Shown: positions 21,519 through 31,436 of the stretch, in pieces
Layout: the number at the start of each line of letters is the position of its first letter
Position numbering within the stretch: the first letter of the stretch is position 1
Origin: Craspedostauros australis
Lineage: Eukaryota > Bacillariophyta > Bacillariophyceae > Mastogloiales > Achnanthaceae
Assembly: GCA_026770025.1 (NCBI GenBank)
Contig: JAMXDE010000014.1
Coordinates: 1,798,001-1,862,000, forward strand
Reading direction: 5' to 3'
Length of the DNA stretch: 64,000 bases
The notes under the pieces: generated by a model
What the model saw: the letters and a program-made list of their open reading frames with translations, nothing else
Databases searched by the model: none
Told to the model about the DNA's origin: nothing
Program-made: the position numbers and the translations under genes

Positions 21519-23747
21519 ATGGTGGTGTCGAGTAATGCAAGCCATGGCAGCGGCAGCCAGCAGGGACAGTCGTCCTGGGTGTCATTCGGACAGGATCAGC
21601 GCGCCGCAGGCTTCGAAGGCGGAGCGCACCGAATTCAGAGGAAGCAGTCAGCCAGGGTTCACAGGAGAGAATCCGGCGGCCTCTCGAGCTGGATGAACAA
21701 GCCCATCAACGGCGACTCATCGTGGGCACCAGTAGTGCCACCAACATCAGCGGATGCGCATGCCCCCGGCAAGCGGCGTCCACCTCGTCAGAGCAGGGAT
21801 CAGCCAGGTCACGATGTCTCCGGACATCGCCGACGAATTCACGGCTCCAACCCCGCAGCTTCCTCCGACTCGTCCACATCATCGAATGATTACCATCGAT
21901 CGCGAAGGGGTCGTTCGTCGGAACGTCAGGGAGTCGCGAAGATGCCCGACCTACAACTTCTCGCCCGCCGTGGACGCTCCGGCAGCCGTCGTCGCAACAG
22001 ATCCGGCAGCCGCACACGGCAACGATCGGTGAGCTCCACGCGACGAACGACCACGACAGGATCAAGGCCTGCACCCATCGCCACAGGCGCGTCCGCCGCA
22101 GCATCCAGCGGCAGATCACGCGGCCGATCGCGCAGCCGTCCACCGCCGACCTCCAGCAACCACCGAGGACGATCCACCTCGTCGGGACGCATGGCGACGA
22201 CGGTCACCAGAACGCGATCCGCAAGCCGATCGCGTGGAAATGGAAACAGACCACCACCGTCCACCTCCAGGACCCGGCGCGAGATGAGGGGCGGGCCCGT
22301 GTCCAGCTCCAGCAGCGTCGGGCCAGGCGTGCCACCAAGCCGTAACGGCGGCCAATCCAGCCGATCTGTGAACGGCGATGACGGCGCCACCCAGTTGTCC
22401 GCCGATGCCAATATCGGCAGGGACATCAGCTTTGGCAAGTCCAGGGCTGCTGCCGGACGTCCCAGAACGCCGCAGGGATCGGCGTCGGCAACCAAGAGAT
22501 CTGGCTTCATGGAGAAGCTGTTCGGAGATCAGGTGACGGAGGAGGCCAAGCAGTCCTACCTGCCACGCAGCGAGCCATCGCCCACGGCAAGCGTCTCCAG
22601 CTTCGCCTCGTGGCAGCAGCCGGACAAGATCCATTCCAGGATACTCCTCACGGCCACCGTCTACCACAACACGGCCACTAATCTCTGGATCGCAACCATC
22701 AACACCAACCAGAAGGGTGTGGCCAAGAACCCCGCCACGGCGTCCAAGTACCTCAAGGCGTTCTCCTTCGCATCAGAGAAAGAGGCGAGGGAGTCGGCCA
22801 TCGCCAACGCCCCACCCAAGATGCTGTCCTTCGATGAGCACCCCCACTGCTTCATCTGCAAGGGCAAATTCGCCATGTTCCGTCGTGCCGGACACTGCCG
22901 TAACTGCGGCGTCTGCATTTGCAACTCCTGCTCCACATCCTGGTCCTCCAAGATGCTGCCAGAAACGTACAACCTCAAGAAGGAATCTCAGCTCAAGGTC
23001 TGCAAGAGCTGCAACCACCTGAGCGGCGCATTCAAGAAGGCCCTCATCGCAGGCGACTACGAGGAGACCGTAGCCCTGTACGGCACCGGCAACGTCAACC
23101 TTCGCACCGCATTCCCAACGTCCAACAAGAAGGATGACGTCGTCTATCCCATCCACTGCGCCGTCGAAGGCGGCAACATCGACATCGTCCGATGGTTGAT
23201 GGAAGATCACTTCTGCCCCATCAAGGTCATCCGAACCGGCAGCGGGAAGAGAGCGAAGCGCGGTGGCAGCTCCGACACGCCCATCCTGACCTCGAAGGGC
23301 CGTTCCGTCCTCACCATCGCCATGTCGGGACTGCATGTTAACATCCTCCGTTTCCTCGTCATCAACTGCGGCGTTTCCATCTACGAGTCCAAGGACCTGA
23401 AGGGCGCCCTGCGTGCCCTGGAGGCAGTCCTCCTCGCGCTGCCCATGGAGCAGAGCGCAGAAGCCGGCGAGGTGACCATCCCACGTTGGGATGACCAGAG
23501 CTACGACGCCGACGGCATGTCGATCGCCAGCTCCTTGGGCGCGGATCAAACTCTGCACGACGAAACCTCCACTGTCGACAGCAAGCGCCGCACGGCTGAC
23601 CAGTGCATTATCTGCTATGAGAACAGCATCGACTGCGTCATGACTCCATGCGGTCATCAGGTCTGCTGTCTGGAGTGCAGCGCAAACCTCTCATCGTGTC
23701 CCGTCTGCAACATCCGCGGAGAGTTCATCAAGATCTTCCGACCATGA
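21519..23747 (+). CDS. FYVE-like zinc finger, ankyrin and RING protein (paralog 1)
   Basis: Single exon, 742 residues; I chose the ATG at 21519 (MVVSSNASHG) over an upstream low-complexity ATG-less frame. Residues 1-330 are Ser/Arg-rich and disordered (GRSRGRSRSR). From GFMEKLFGD on, the protein matches the gene at 26723-30433. The FYVE-like finger is at about residues 443-505: CFIC, then RRAGHCRNCG, CICNSC and VCKSC, giving eight Cys. Ankyrin-like repeats follow at about 540-650 (YPIHCAVEGGNIDIVRWLM). A C-terminal RING finger (CIIC, CGHQVCCLEC, CPVC) ends exactly with IFRP. Such a layout fits a ubiquitin ligase recruited to membranes carrying phosphatidylinositol 3-phosphate. The FYVE basic patch is not the canonical R+HHCR, so lipid binding is uncertain. 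Confidence 0.82.
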   Translation: MVVSSNASHGSGSQQGQSSWVSFGQDQRAAGFEGGAHRIQRKQSARVHRRESGGLSSWMNKPINGDSSWAPVVPPTSADAHAPGKRRPPRQSRDQPGHDVSGHRRRIHGSNPAASSDSSTSSNDYHRSRRGRSSERQGVAKMPDLQLLARRGRSGSRRRNRSGSRTRQRSVSSTRRTTTTGSRPAPIATGASAAASSGRSRGRSRSRPPPTSSNHRGRSTSSGRMATTVTRTRSASRSRGNGNRPPPSTSRTRREMRGGPVSSSSSVGPGVPPSRNGGQSSRSVNGDDGATQLSADANIGRDISFGKSRAAAGRPRTPQGSASATKRSGFMEKLFGDQVTEEAKQSYLPRSEPSPTASVSSFASWQQPDKIHSRILLTATVYHNTATNLWIATINTNQKGVAKNPATASKYLKAFSFASEKEARESAIANAPPKMLSFDEHPHCFICKGKFAMFRRAGHCRNCGVCICNSCSTSWSSKMLPETYNLKKESQLKVCKSCNHLSGAFKKALIAGDYEETVALYGTGNVNLRTAFPTSNKKDDVVYPIHCAVEGGNIDIVRWLMEDHFCPIKVIRTGSGKRAKRGGSSDTPILTSKGRSVLTIAMSGLHVNILRFLVINCGVSIYESKDLKGALRALEAVLLALPMEQSAEAGEVTIPRWDDQSYDADGMSIASSLGADQTLHDETSTVDSKRRTADQCIICYENSIDCVMTPCGHQVCCLECSANLSSCPVCNIRGEFIKIFRP

Positions 23748-24558
23748 ACAAGACCAGGAGAGAATGGTGACGATAATGATGGGAAAGGGGGGAATGGTGG
23801 AAGTCCCAGCGTCGGATTAGGACGCACGCTCATTCAATCATGGAGAACACGACACCAATAGGCTACCATGACGGTGTGGGTTGGTACACCACGCTCCATT
23901 TGAGTACCAATATGTATAATGCAACGATGTCCAGATGATGAAGAGCGCAGTTGGAAAGGCGGAGTTAGACCAGCGAGGCCGTCGCCTTTGACAGTGCAGC
24001 TGGACCACAAGCGAACAGAGACAACGTGTGAGAAAAGTGTCAGCAATCAAGATACTCCACTCGTTTGTCCCACAGACAACAATTACGTGCGTACGGCATG
24101 TACAACGACAACAGTTCATAATTATAATTGTGTTTGATCAAGACATGGCATGATATGTGGGAAGTTTGCTCAGTTATGATGGTAGAGTCGGGGAGAGTAT
24201 CACGCTAATGGAATAGTAGAGTAGTCGACAATGCAGATTTTATTGCCTTGTCGTGATGAAACAGGCGAATGCGTGTCAGTTTCAAAGTTTCAAACATTAA
24301 CGCCTTAACGGTCGATCGGATTGTGAACAGCCAGCGAAAGCCAACACGCCACAGAAGCGAAGCGTGCACAAACACCATCGAGGGCATGTGCCAAATCGTG
24401 TGGACGCTCGCATTGGTGTTGTGATGAAGCATCGCGCGAGCGTGCAGAGCGGCAGCCCCAATCGAACATCCTTGTGCCGACTGAATCGTACCATCCTTCC
24501 GTCTACTCTACGAGTGCAGAATTGTACGTATAGTACCATAGGAGTAGCACTCACCACA
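23748..24558. other. Intergenic region upstream of kinase-cyclin gene
   Basis: 811 bp holding the 3' end of FYVE/RING paralog 1 and the promoter of the kinase gene. A GAGTAG motif lies near 24211-24218. No gene seen. Confidence 0.3.
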
Positions 24559-26346
24559 ATGTCATCAGGAAGATTGCCATTGGGATGTTACCATCGGGCA
24601 GAGAGCCTGGGATCGGGTTCGTTCGGTGCAGTGGTGGCGGTGTACAATGACGATGGCGACGAATTCGCGCTGAAGATGTTCGGCACGGACGAGAGCGAGG
24701 ACAACGATGGGATTGAGATCGAGGCGCTGCGTGAAATCTCCATGCTCCGTCTGTTGCGCAGCAGCAACGGCCATCCCAACATCATCGCGATACATGACAT
24801 TCAAACCGAGTTCGATGAGGAAGATCGTGTGGGCGCTGGAACTGCCGGGTACCTCGGCATCGCCATGCCGCTCTTTCACACCGGTGCTCTGTCTAGCAAC
24901 TTGCAAACCTTAGTGAGCAAACGGCAGAAGGCAGCGGTGTCGCATGGGATTCTGTGCGGCGTGGAGTACCTGCACGACAATGGCATCATCCACCGGGATC
25001 TCAAGACAGACAACGTGGTGCTGGACGATCAATTCCGACCCGTTCTGATCGATTTCAGCTTGGCCAAGGTGATGGATCCATCAGACTGGTACAGCGACGT
25101 TCCTGGGATGGCAAGTGCGACTGGAAATGACAAGCAAGGCAGGGAGAGTCACTCTGCCGGTACTCGCAGTCGTACACGCACTCGCACTCGTACATTGGCT
25201 GGCGGAGAGGCATCGACATGGCAGCCAACGCACACGGGCGAGACAGGCACTCCGACGTTTCGCGCGCCCGAAGTTGTAGCCATGGAGCCGTACGGATTGC
25301 CCTCTGATATGTGGAGCGTGGGTGTGATATTGCTGGAAGTGCTGGAGGGAAAAAGTCTGAGTGCAGAGAAGGACAAGGATGCAATCGCGGCATGCCTGGA
25401 CAAGACTGGGAATCTACCTGAAGGCCAACCCTTTCCTGACTTGCTGAGGGGTCTGTTGTCGGAGGATGCGGAGACGCGATGGACCGCGTCAGATGCATTA
25501 CAGTCACCGCTCTTTGCCAAGTTCGGTCTCACTAAAGATGTTGGTAGCACTGCCACAGAAGAATCTGCAACGTCACGGATACGGATCGACAAGGCCCTTC
25601 CCGATGAAAACGATGGAGAAGATGGCGATAGTGCCAGCGAAGGTGGCAGCGAAGAGGAAGCTGAGGACGGCGAGGATGGCGAGGGAGAGGCTGCGAACGA
25701 AGAAGATGAAGCAGAAAACGGTAGAGATGGCAGTCATTCAGAAGAGGAAGAGGAAGCCGAAGAAGATGGAAACGGCAGTGATTCTGATGGGGAGGGAGCT
25801 GAAGGAGGAGAATCCGATGAGGACTCGGAAGAGGAGGAGGCCGATGATGACGACATCGAAGAATGCGAAGACGAGGATGAAGCCGACGAAGGGGGCGATG
25901 ACAGTGACGCGAACAGTGATGACCTTGTTTCCGATCCGGGTGATGCAGGCGACAACGATACTGCTGACAGGATAACACCATCGATATCTACAAGTCCATC
26001 GCAGCAGTTGCTGGACAAGACACTGAGACGCAGGTTTGAAAATATCCAATCGATCTGCTCGCGCCACGGCTGGATGAATCCATTGACGTGCCAAGCTGCA
26101 TTCTCCTACAGCGTTCAATTCAGCGAGTTGGAAGACGTCGATGACACTGACTCATCGCAGGCCCTGTACGACTGCATCGTCCTCGCACACAAGATGTTCG
26201 AAACAGAGATCAATGGCCTTCAGGATCTTCAAGATGAACAGACCGTCGTGGACGAATGGAGCATCGACGAATACATCGACAACGAAAGCACCATCTTGAT
26301 GATGATGGACTTCTGCTTGTATCCTCGGAGCATGGTCCATTGTTGA
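24559..26346 (+). CDS. CDK-like protein kinase with C-terminal cyclin-box-like domain
   Basis: Single exon, 595 residues, ATG at 24559 in front of the kinase fold. Kinase domain (about 10-325): glycine loop LGSGSFGAV, VAIK-type lysine in FALKMF, helix C ALREISMLRLL (close to the CDK PSTAIRE helix end REISLL), catalytic HRDLKTDN at 145-152, DFS in place of DFG at 165-167, and TGTPTFRAPE at about 228-238. A 50-residue Arg/Thr-rich insert lengthens the activation loop. An Asp/Glu-rich linker spans about 344-471. Residues 483-595 follow the helix pattern of a cyclin N-box: RRRFENI...GW..PLT, then ALYDCIVLAHKMFE, then YIDNESTILMMMDFCLYPRS. The protein then stops, so only one half of a cyclin fold is present. 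It would be a kinase carrying its own activator. The cyclin assignment is my inference from pattern; the kinase is certain. Confidence 0.85.
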   Translation: MSSGRLPLGCYHRAESLGSGSFGAVVAVYNDDGDEFALKMFGTDESEDNDGIEIEALREISMLRLLRSSNGHPNIIAIHDIQTEFDEEDRVGAGTAGYLGIAMPLFHTGALSSNLQTLVSKRQKAAVSHGILCGVEYLHDNGIIHRDLKTDNVVLDDQFRPVLIDFSLAKVMDPSDWYSDVPGMASATGNDKQGRESHSAGTRSRTRTRTRTLAGGEASTWQPTHTGETGTPTFRAPEVVAMEPYGLPSDMWSVGVILLEVLEGKSLSAEKDKDAIAACLDKTGNLPEGQPFPDLLRGLLSEDAETRWTASDALQSPLFAKFGLTKDVGSTATEESATSRIRIDKALPDENDGEDGDSASEGGSEEEAEDGEDGEGEAANEEDEAENGRDGSHSEEEEEAEEDGNGSDSDGEGAEGGESDEDSEEEEADDDDIEECEDEDEADEGGDDSDANSDDLVSDPGDAGDNDTADRITPSISTSPSQQLLDKTLRRRFENIQSICSRHGWMNPLTCQAAFSYSVQFSELEDVDDTDSSQALYDCIVLAHKMFETEINGLQDLQDEQTVVDEWSIDEYIDNESTILMMMDFCLYPRSMVHC

Positions 26347-26722
26347 GATTGATGTTGGGACGATTGCAGTTGAGAGACAACAACGCGACCTGTACGAGCA
26401 CATGAACACAAGGTTACGTACGAGTGCTGAGAGTACTTGCACTCCAATGGGCACATACCTTCGGTGCTCTCGAGAGCATGCGCGCAATAGGGGTCCAAAA
26501 GGTGAAGTGAATGCAGAGCCAGGACACTGGAACACAGAGTACATAAACCATTCCAAAATCACTTTTCTACGAGGACTGCCATCTATTGTTATCTTGCTGC
26601 TGCACCCACCTCGTTCATTCTCTGAATACTCGTATGAAATCCAACTGCCGACTGGCTCAACAAGTAATCCAGGAACAGCTCGAACAGTTTTTCCAAGTAC
26701 GCGTATTCTGGACAGCCCACCT
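26347..26722. other. Convergent 3' region
   Basis: 376 bp between the kinase stop codon and the stop codon of FYVE/RING paralog 2. No gene or repeat seen. Confidence 0.35.
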
Positions 26723-29700
26723 CTATGGTCTGAAGATTCGCATGAAGGAACATTCGACTGAACACACGGGGCACCTGGAGATGTTGTTGCTGCATTCCAA
26801 ACAGCAGATTTGGTGACCGCATGGTGTCACCACGCAATCGATTCTGTTGGAGAAACAGATGATGCACTGCGCGTGGAGATGACAGAGAATGCGTGAAATG
26901 TTTGAAAACATACACATACGTACGCACAGAAATGAGACGGGAGGATGTCGTGAAAATGAGGTGAGAGGTGCAAAGAGCAAGGTGTCCAATGAGTGCACAT
27001 GATATGTCCGTTGATGGACGCCGTTTGACATGCAAGTGGAGTAAACAAGCACAGATCAACCAGCCCATGCGTCCTACCCGTAATTGGGCGACGAGGTGCC
27101 AATCAGCGTACTTACATCATCCTCAGAATTTGTTGACCAAGTCTGGCCACGGTGATCGACGGCAGAGATGTCGCCGGCGGATGTATCGTACGTTCCAGTT
27201 GTGGACGTGCTGACCCCACGATTTATTCCGTTCTGCGGTGGTGTGGGAGGTGGGGTGGTCGACGCCGGTGGGGGCTTCTGATAGCCTTGATCTGCCCTGC
27301 CCAACGTTTGCTCGCCAAGCACCTCTTCGGGCAGCACGCGAAGGACGAGATCCAAGTTTTGCGTCAGCACGTCGATCGATAGATTCTTTTCCGCGTTCAG
27401 CAGCATCTTCTTTTGCACCACCAGGTACTGGACCATCCCGATGTTGCGGTTGCTCAGGGCGATTCCCAGCAACGATCTGCCCTTCGACGTGAGGATGGGC
27501 GTGAACATGCCGGAACGCTCTTCGCGTCCGTCACTGATGCGAATGGATCTCAGCGGGCAGCAGTGTTCGTCGACCAGCCACTTGAGAAGCTTCAGATTGC
27601 CTCCGTACACGGCGCAGTGGACGGGGTAGAACAGTTCGCCCTTTACATTCGCGAACGGGGTTGTTAGATTCAGATTTCCCGTGGAATGCAGGGCAACTGC
27701 CTTGTCGAAATCGCCATCCAGTAGCGCAACCCGGAACGAGTTGCAAAGCCAGTTGCAGGCGCTGCAGATGTTGACGAAGGCTTCCCGTTTGATGTTGTAC
27801 GTGTCTGGAAGCATCTTCGACGGCCACTGGATGGAGCATTGGGAGCATATGCAGACGCCGCAATTCCTACAGTGACATGCACGGCGGAAGACAGCGAAGC
27901 GGCTTTCGCATATGAAACATTTTGGGTTGCTTTCGAATGGATGCATCCTGGGTGGTGCCCATGCATTGGCCAAGCACACGGCCTGCTTCTTGCTCGGGAG
28001 TGCAAACGAGCGTAACGAACGAGATCCCTCCTCCACGTTCTTGTTGTCCAGAGCCTTCTGGTTCGTGTTCACTGTTGCCACCCATGGGTTCTTCTTCCCG
28101 GGATTGTGTATGACTGATGATGGAAGGAGCATCCTCGGCAAAATTGAACCAGATATCGCATTCTCATTGAACCCTGCAGGAACTGTCGTTCTGCTCGACG
28201 ACGTGTCTCCGAACAGCATTCCCATCATGTTGTTCGTGCCTCGGGCGATGTTGGATGAAATCTGGAATTGTGTCGATCAGGTCGGTGTGATATGATGGGT
28301 TTGCATTGGGAATGCGTGTATGCACACGATGGGTGAGGTTGTTGCAAGATCATTACGAGTAGAGGGTGAAAGTCCGAGCAGAGTAAAGCAATGTTCGCTC
28401 CCACGCAAGATTATTTTGATCGAGGAATGGAACACGTGATTGGATTTGTGAAGACATTGGCGCAATCCACGTGATTCGCGCAATCCACGATGAATTGGTT
28501 TCTGTTGCGAGGATGTCCCTTTTCAGCTGTTCCTTCTTCCCCTTCTTCGGTAGCTTGTCAGGTGCGGGCGCACTCAAGCGAACATGCATGCTTGATGTTG
28601 TTTGGCCAACGCTGAGACACTTACGTTTTGCAGGCCGACGCTGCGTTGGGATGCGCTGAGAGAGGCATCGCTTCGGTTGCTACCGCGACTGTTCGTGGAT
28701 ACACTCACGACCGGTGTGGATCTGGCTGGTATGGGGGGTGCCGCAGTGTCGCTTGCTATGGTCGGACCGCGATCGCTGCTGGGCCTTTCCGGCTGTCCCA
28801 TCCATTCCTCTTCGATAGCGGCCCCGAGGAGCTCATCGTGTGACATGCTAGCCTCGTTGGATGTAGTTCTTTGCTCACGGTTGACTCGGGTGGCTTCTGT
28901 CGCGATCGACGCGGGTGCGCTTTGATTTCTCGACACGGCTTGCATTGCGACCGCACTTGGTGGTTTCGATACGTCGTACGGATCGTCTGACGCAACATAA
29001 TTGTCATTGCCATCATCGTAATGCTGCTCCTCCTCCACAAAAAGGGTAGTTGCCTCTATCGTCGTCTCATTCTGCTGATCCACATACGTGGACGCCACAG
29101 CGATGGCGGGTTCTGATCTGGTGGAACCGAACTCGTCATACTCCGCCATGACGCCGATAGACTGTACCTGTACATTCGTGTCAGCCACCGCTGCTGTTGC
29201 GGTTGCCGTCGCTGTGCCCGCTTCGGCTTGGGAAGCCACGTAGTAATCATCACCATTTACCTGCGCATGGTCAAGGACCGCGTAGCTTTCGACGTGCGCG
29301 CCATCCGTGCCGATGAACTCGGCCTGAGCTTCGCCCTCTGTCGATGCCGCGGGGTGGTACTCTTCGCTGATGCTCACAACCTGAGCATGGTCATTGTTGA
29401 AGGTGCTTTCAGCTGGCAGTTGGACGACACCATCTGCCGACCCTCCAACGTGATCATCCAACACGGCAACATTGTCAACGTGTGCAGCAGCTGCTGCGTC
29501 CGTTCTGACGAATTCTGCAGTGGCCTCATCCTCCGTCGATGCTGCGGGATGGTATTCTTCGCTGATACTCACAACTTGGGCATGGTCGTTGTTGAAAGTG
29601 TCTTCCGCAGGCAACTCGATGACGGCTTCCGCTGAGCTTTCAATCTGGCCATCCAACATGGCATAGTCGTCGACATGTGCAGCTGCTGTCGCTGTGTCAG

Positions 29701-30433
29701 TTCCAAGAAATTCCGCAGTGGCCTCGCCCTCCGTCGATTCTGCGGGATGATAGTTCTCGTCTATGCTCAACACTTCGGCGCAACTATCGCCGACTGCGTC
29801 CTGCGGAATCTGCACGACGCCGTCTGAAGCAGCATCATGATCAACATCATCAGTAGCGGCAGCACAAGCCACAGCTTGTGATTCAATCGTCTGGTGGTCT
29901 TCAGCATACGCCACACCGCCAACATGGTGCATGTTGTCATCCGTACCAATGAATTCAGCCTGGGCTTCGTCGTTGGTGGATGCTGATGGGTGGTATTCCT
30001 CGCTAATGCTCACGATCTCAGCTGGCGCATCATCATGGAATGCCGCAATGCTGCTGCTGCTAGCGTTGTTGTAGCCGCTGTTGTTGTAGCTGCTGTTGTT
30101 GTGGTCGTTGCTGTAGTCGTTGTAGTTGTGACTGCGGTCGGACTGAGACAGCTGGGCGACGTGGACAGAATCTGGTCCATCCACAAAGTCCGGCTCTGCC
30201 ACGGCGGCTACCATTACATCGCCTCCATTTTGGGCTGCATACATGTCACCGCTGTGCGTTGCGTACGTCTCATCATAGTAGTCGTCATGGCCGCTCACAT
30301 CTGCAACTGCGAACGCCTCACCCTGCTGGGCTCCACCCACGAATTCCGCAAGCGCCTGCGGTCCTTCCAATTCCAGCGGGTGCAGTTCTTCCGTCACGTG
30401 CACAACTTCTGCAGCACATTCTCCTCCGGACAT
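26723..30433 (-). CDS. EEYHP-repeat, FYVE-like, ankyrin and RING protein (paralog 2)
   Basis: Three exons: 30433-28625 (603 codons), 28261-27116 (382 codons) and 26866-26723; both introns phase 0 with GTAAGT donors; 1,032 residues. Exon 1 is acidic and contains five copies of a new repeat (core SISEEYHP, closing AEFIGTD). Exon 2 begins NMMGMLFGD, aligning with GFMEKLFGD of paralog 1. It carries WVATVNTNQKA, the FYVE-like finger (CFIC, RRACHCRNCG, CICSQC, ICSAC at about residues 710-770) and ankyrin-like repeats (YPVHCAVYGGNLKLLKWLV). Exon 3 is only the RING finger (CIIC, CGHQICCLEC, CPVC) ending MRIFRP. Start at 30433 is favoured; the frame is open further upstream through CT-repeat sequence that looks like 5' UTR. 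The two paralogs are therefore homologous only in their C-terminal 400 residues. Confidence 0.78.
29303..30412 (-). repeat. Five-copy protein repeat with core EEYHP
   Basis: Copies at 30412-30332 (diverged, EELHP), 30022-29939, 29779-29696, 29581-29498 and 29386-29303. Each has 27-28 residues starting A[EQ][VI]VSISEEYHP and ending EAxAEF[IVL]GTD. Copies 2-5 lie 81, 66 and 65 residues apart. Copies 4 and 5 share the whole spacer (AxSTFNNDHAQ), pointing to recent duplication. A worn sixth copy may lie near 29085-29170. I do not recognise the repeat. Confidence 0.8.
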
Positions 30434-30944
30434 GGCGAGGACGGCTGCGTTGCGCTGGAATCTTTTGTGGAGGTCGCCGTGGTTCTTCTTATCGATGTCC
30501 TTGTCGATATCGTCGCCTGCAAATGTTGCTTGATCCAGGCTTCCTCCTTTGCTTGTTGTTTCTTTCTTTGTCCCTCTCTCTCTCTCTCTCTGCTCGTTGT
30601 TGCGCAATGCTTCCCCTTTCGGCGTCGTTCTGCTGATCTCTAGTTGTATCCTGCGAGCTGCTCTATTCCTGCATTCCGTGCTTGCGTTTGCTTCGTCTTC
30701 TTGTGTGTTGATAGTTGCAAGTGCAAGAATGAGTGTAAGTACAGGCGCACGTCGGAGATGTTCCTTCCAATGAATGGTCAACGACTATTCTGCAAGTATT
30801 GGTATTCGAAGCAATGGCATCTGTTGCACAATCGCTCCCCTGTCTCGATGAATGCTCTCCATCTCTGTGCTGAAAACAACACAGAGGAGGCAACATCACG
30901 AGGACAGCAATTGCCCGTTGGGCGAAATCTTCACTGTATCGTGG

Positions 30945-30976
<32 letters not shown>

Positions 30977-31436
30977 CTGGTACCACGAAGAAACGAACTC
31001 CTCGTTGGTTTGTGTGAGTATCGTTCATCTAGACTACTGGGACAAGCCTATCAACCAAACAAAATAAGCTGAAACACGACAAGCAAAGAGAATCAAAGAT
31101 GTACAATAGGAGTTATGGGTAATATTGTATTATCCCAAAATTGCGTGCATCAAGCAAACCGAAAAACGAATGAAAAAGGCGCGAAATCTTTTGATGGTCG
31201 TTGCCATCCTTGGTGATTGTCACAGGTGTCACGCGAACAGATGTCCACAAACGAAGAGACCGGAGTGCTCACATTTGGCACCCAATACATTATAATACCT
31301 CTATGGACATCAGCACCAGTACCCAGTTCCAGAGCGCCATTCTCCCATGCGATTGTTAAGATATCACCAGACATTTGGGTGCGTTGGTCTGGTTTGGACA
31401 TGCGTCGAACCATACATACACGTTGCTGATGCTCTG
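30434..31436. other. Divergent intergenic region with CT and TTG microsatellites
   Basis: 1,003 bp between two divergently transcribed genes. It contains a CT run (30574-30591) and a TTG run (30944-30976). The upstream open frame on the minus strand looks like a signal peptide by chance (RAPVLTLILALATI) but runs through the CT repeat. I treat it as 5' UTR. Confidence 0.35.

Noticed and set aside
22773..23657. A 294-codon minus-strand frame over the FYVE/RING gene
   Set aside because: The plus frame carries the zinc-finger motifs; the antisense frame has none.
30434..30781. Upstream extension of the EEYHP protein giving a signal-peptide-like start
   Set aside because: It runs through a CT microsatellite, and a FYVE/RING protein is not expected to be secreted; treated as 5' UTR.
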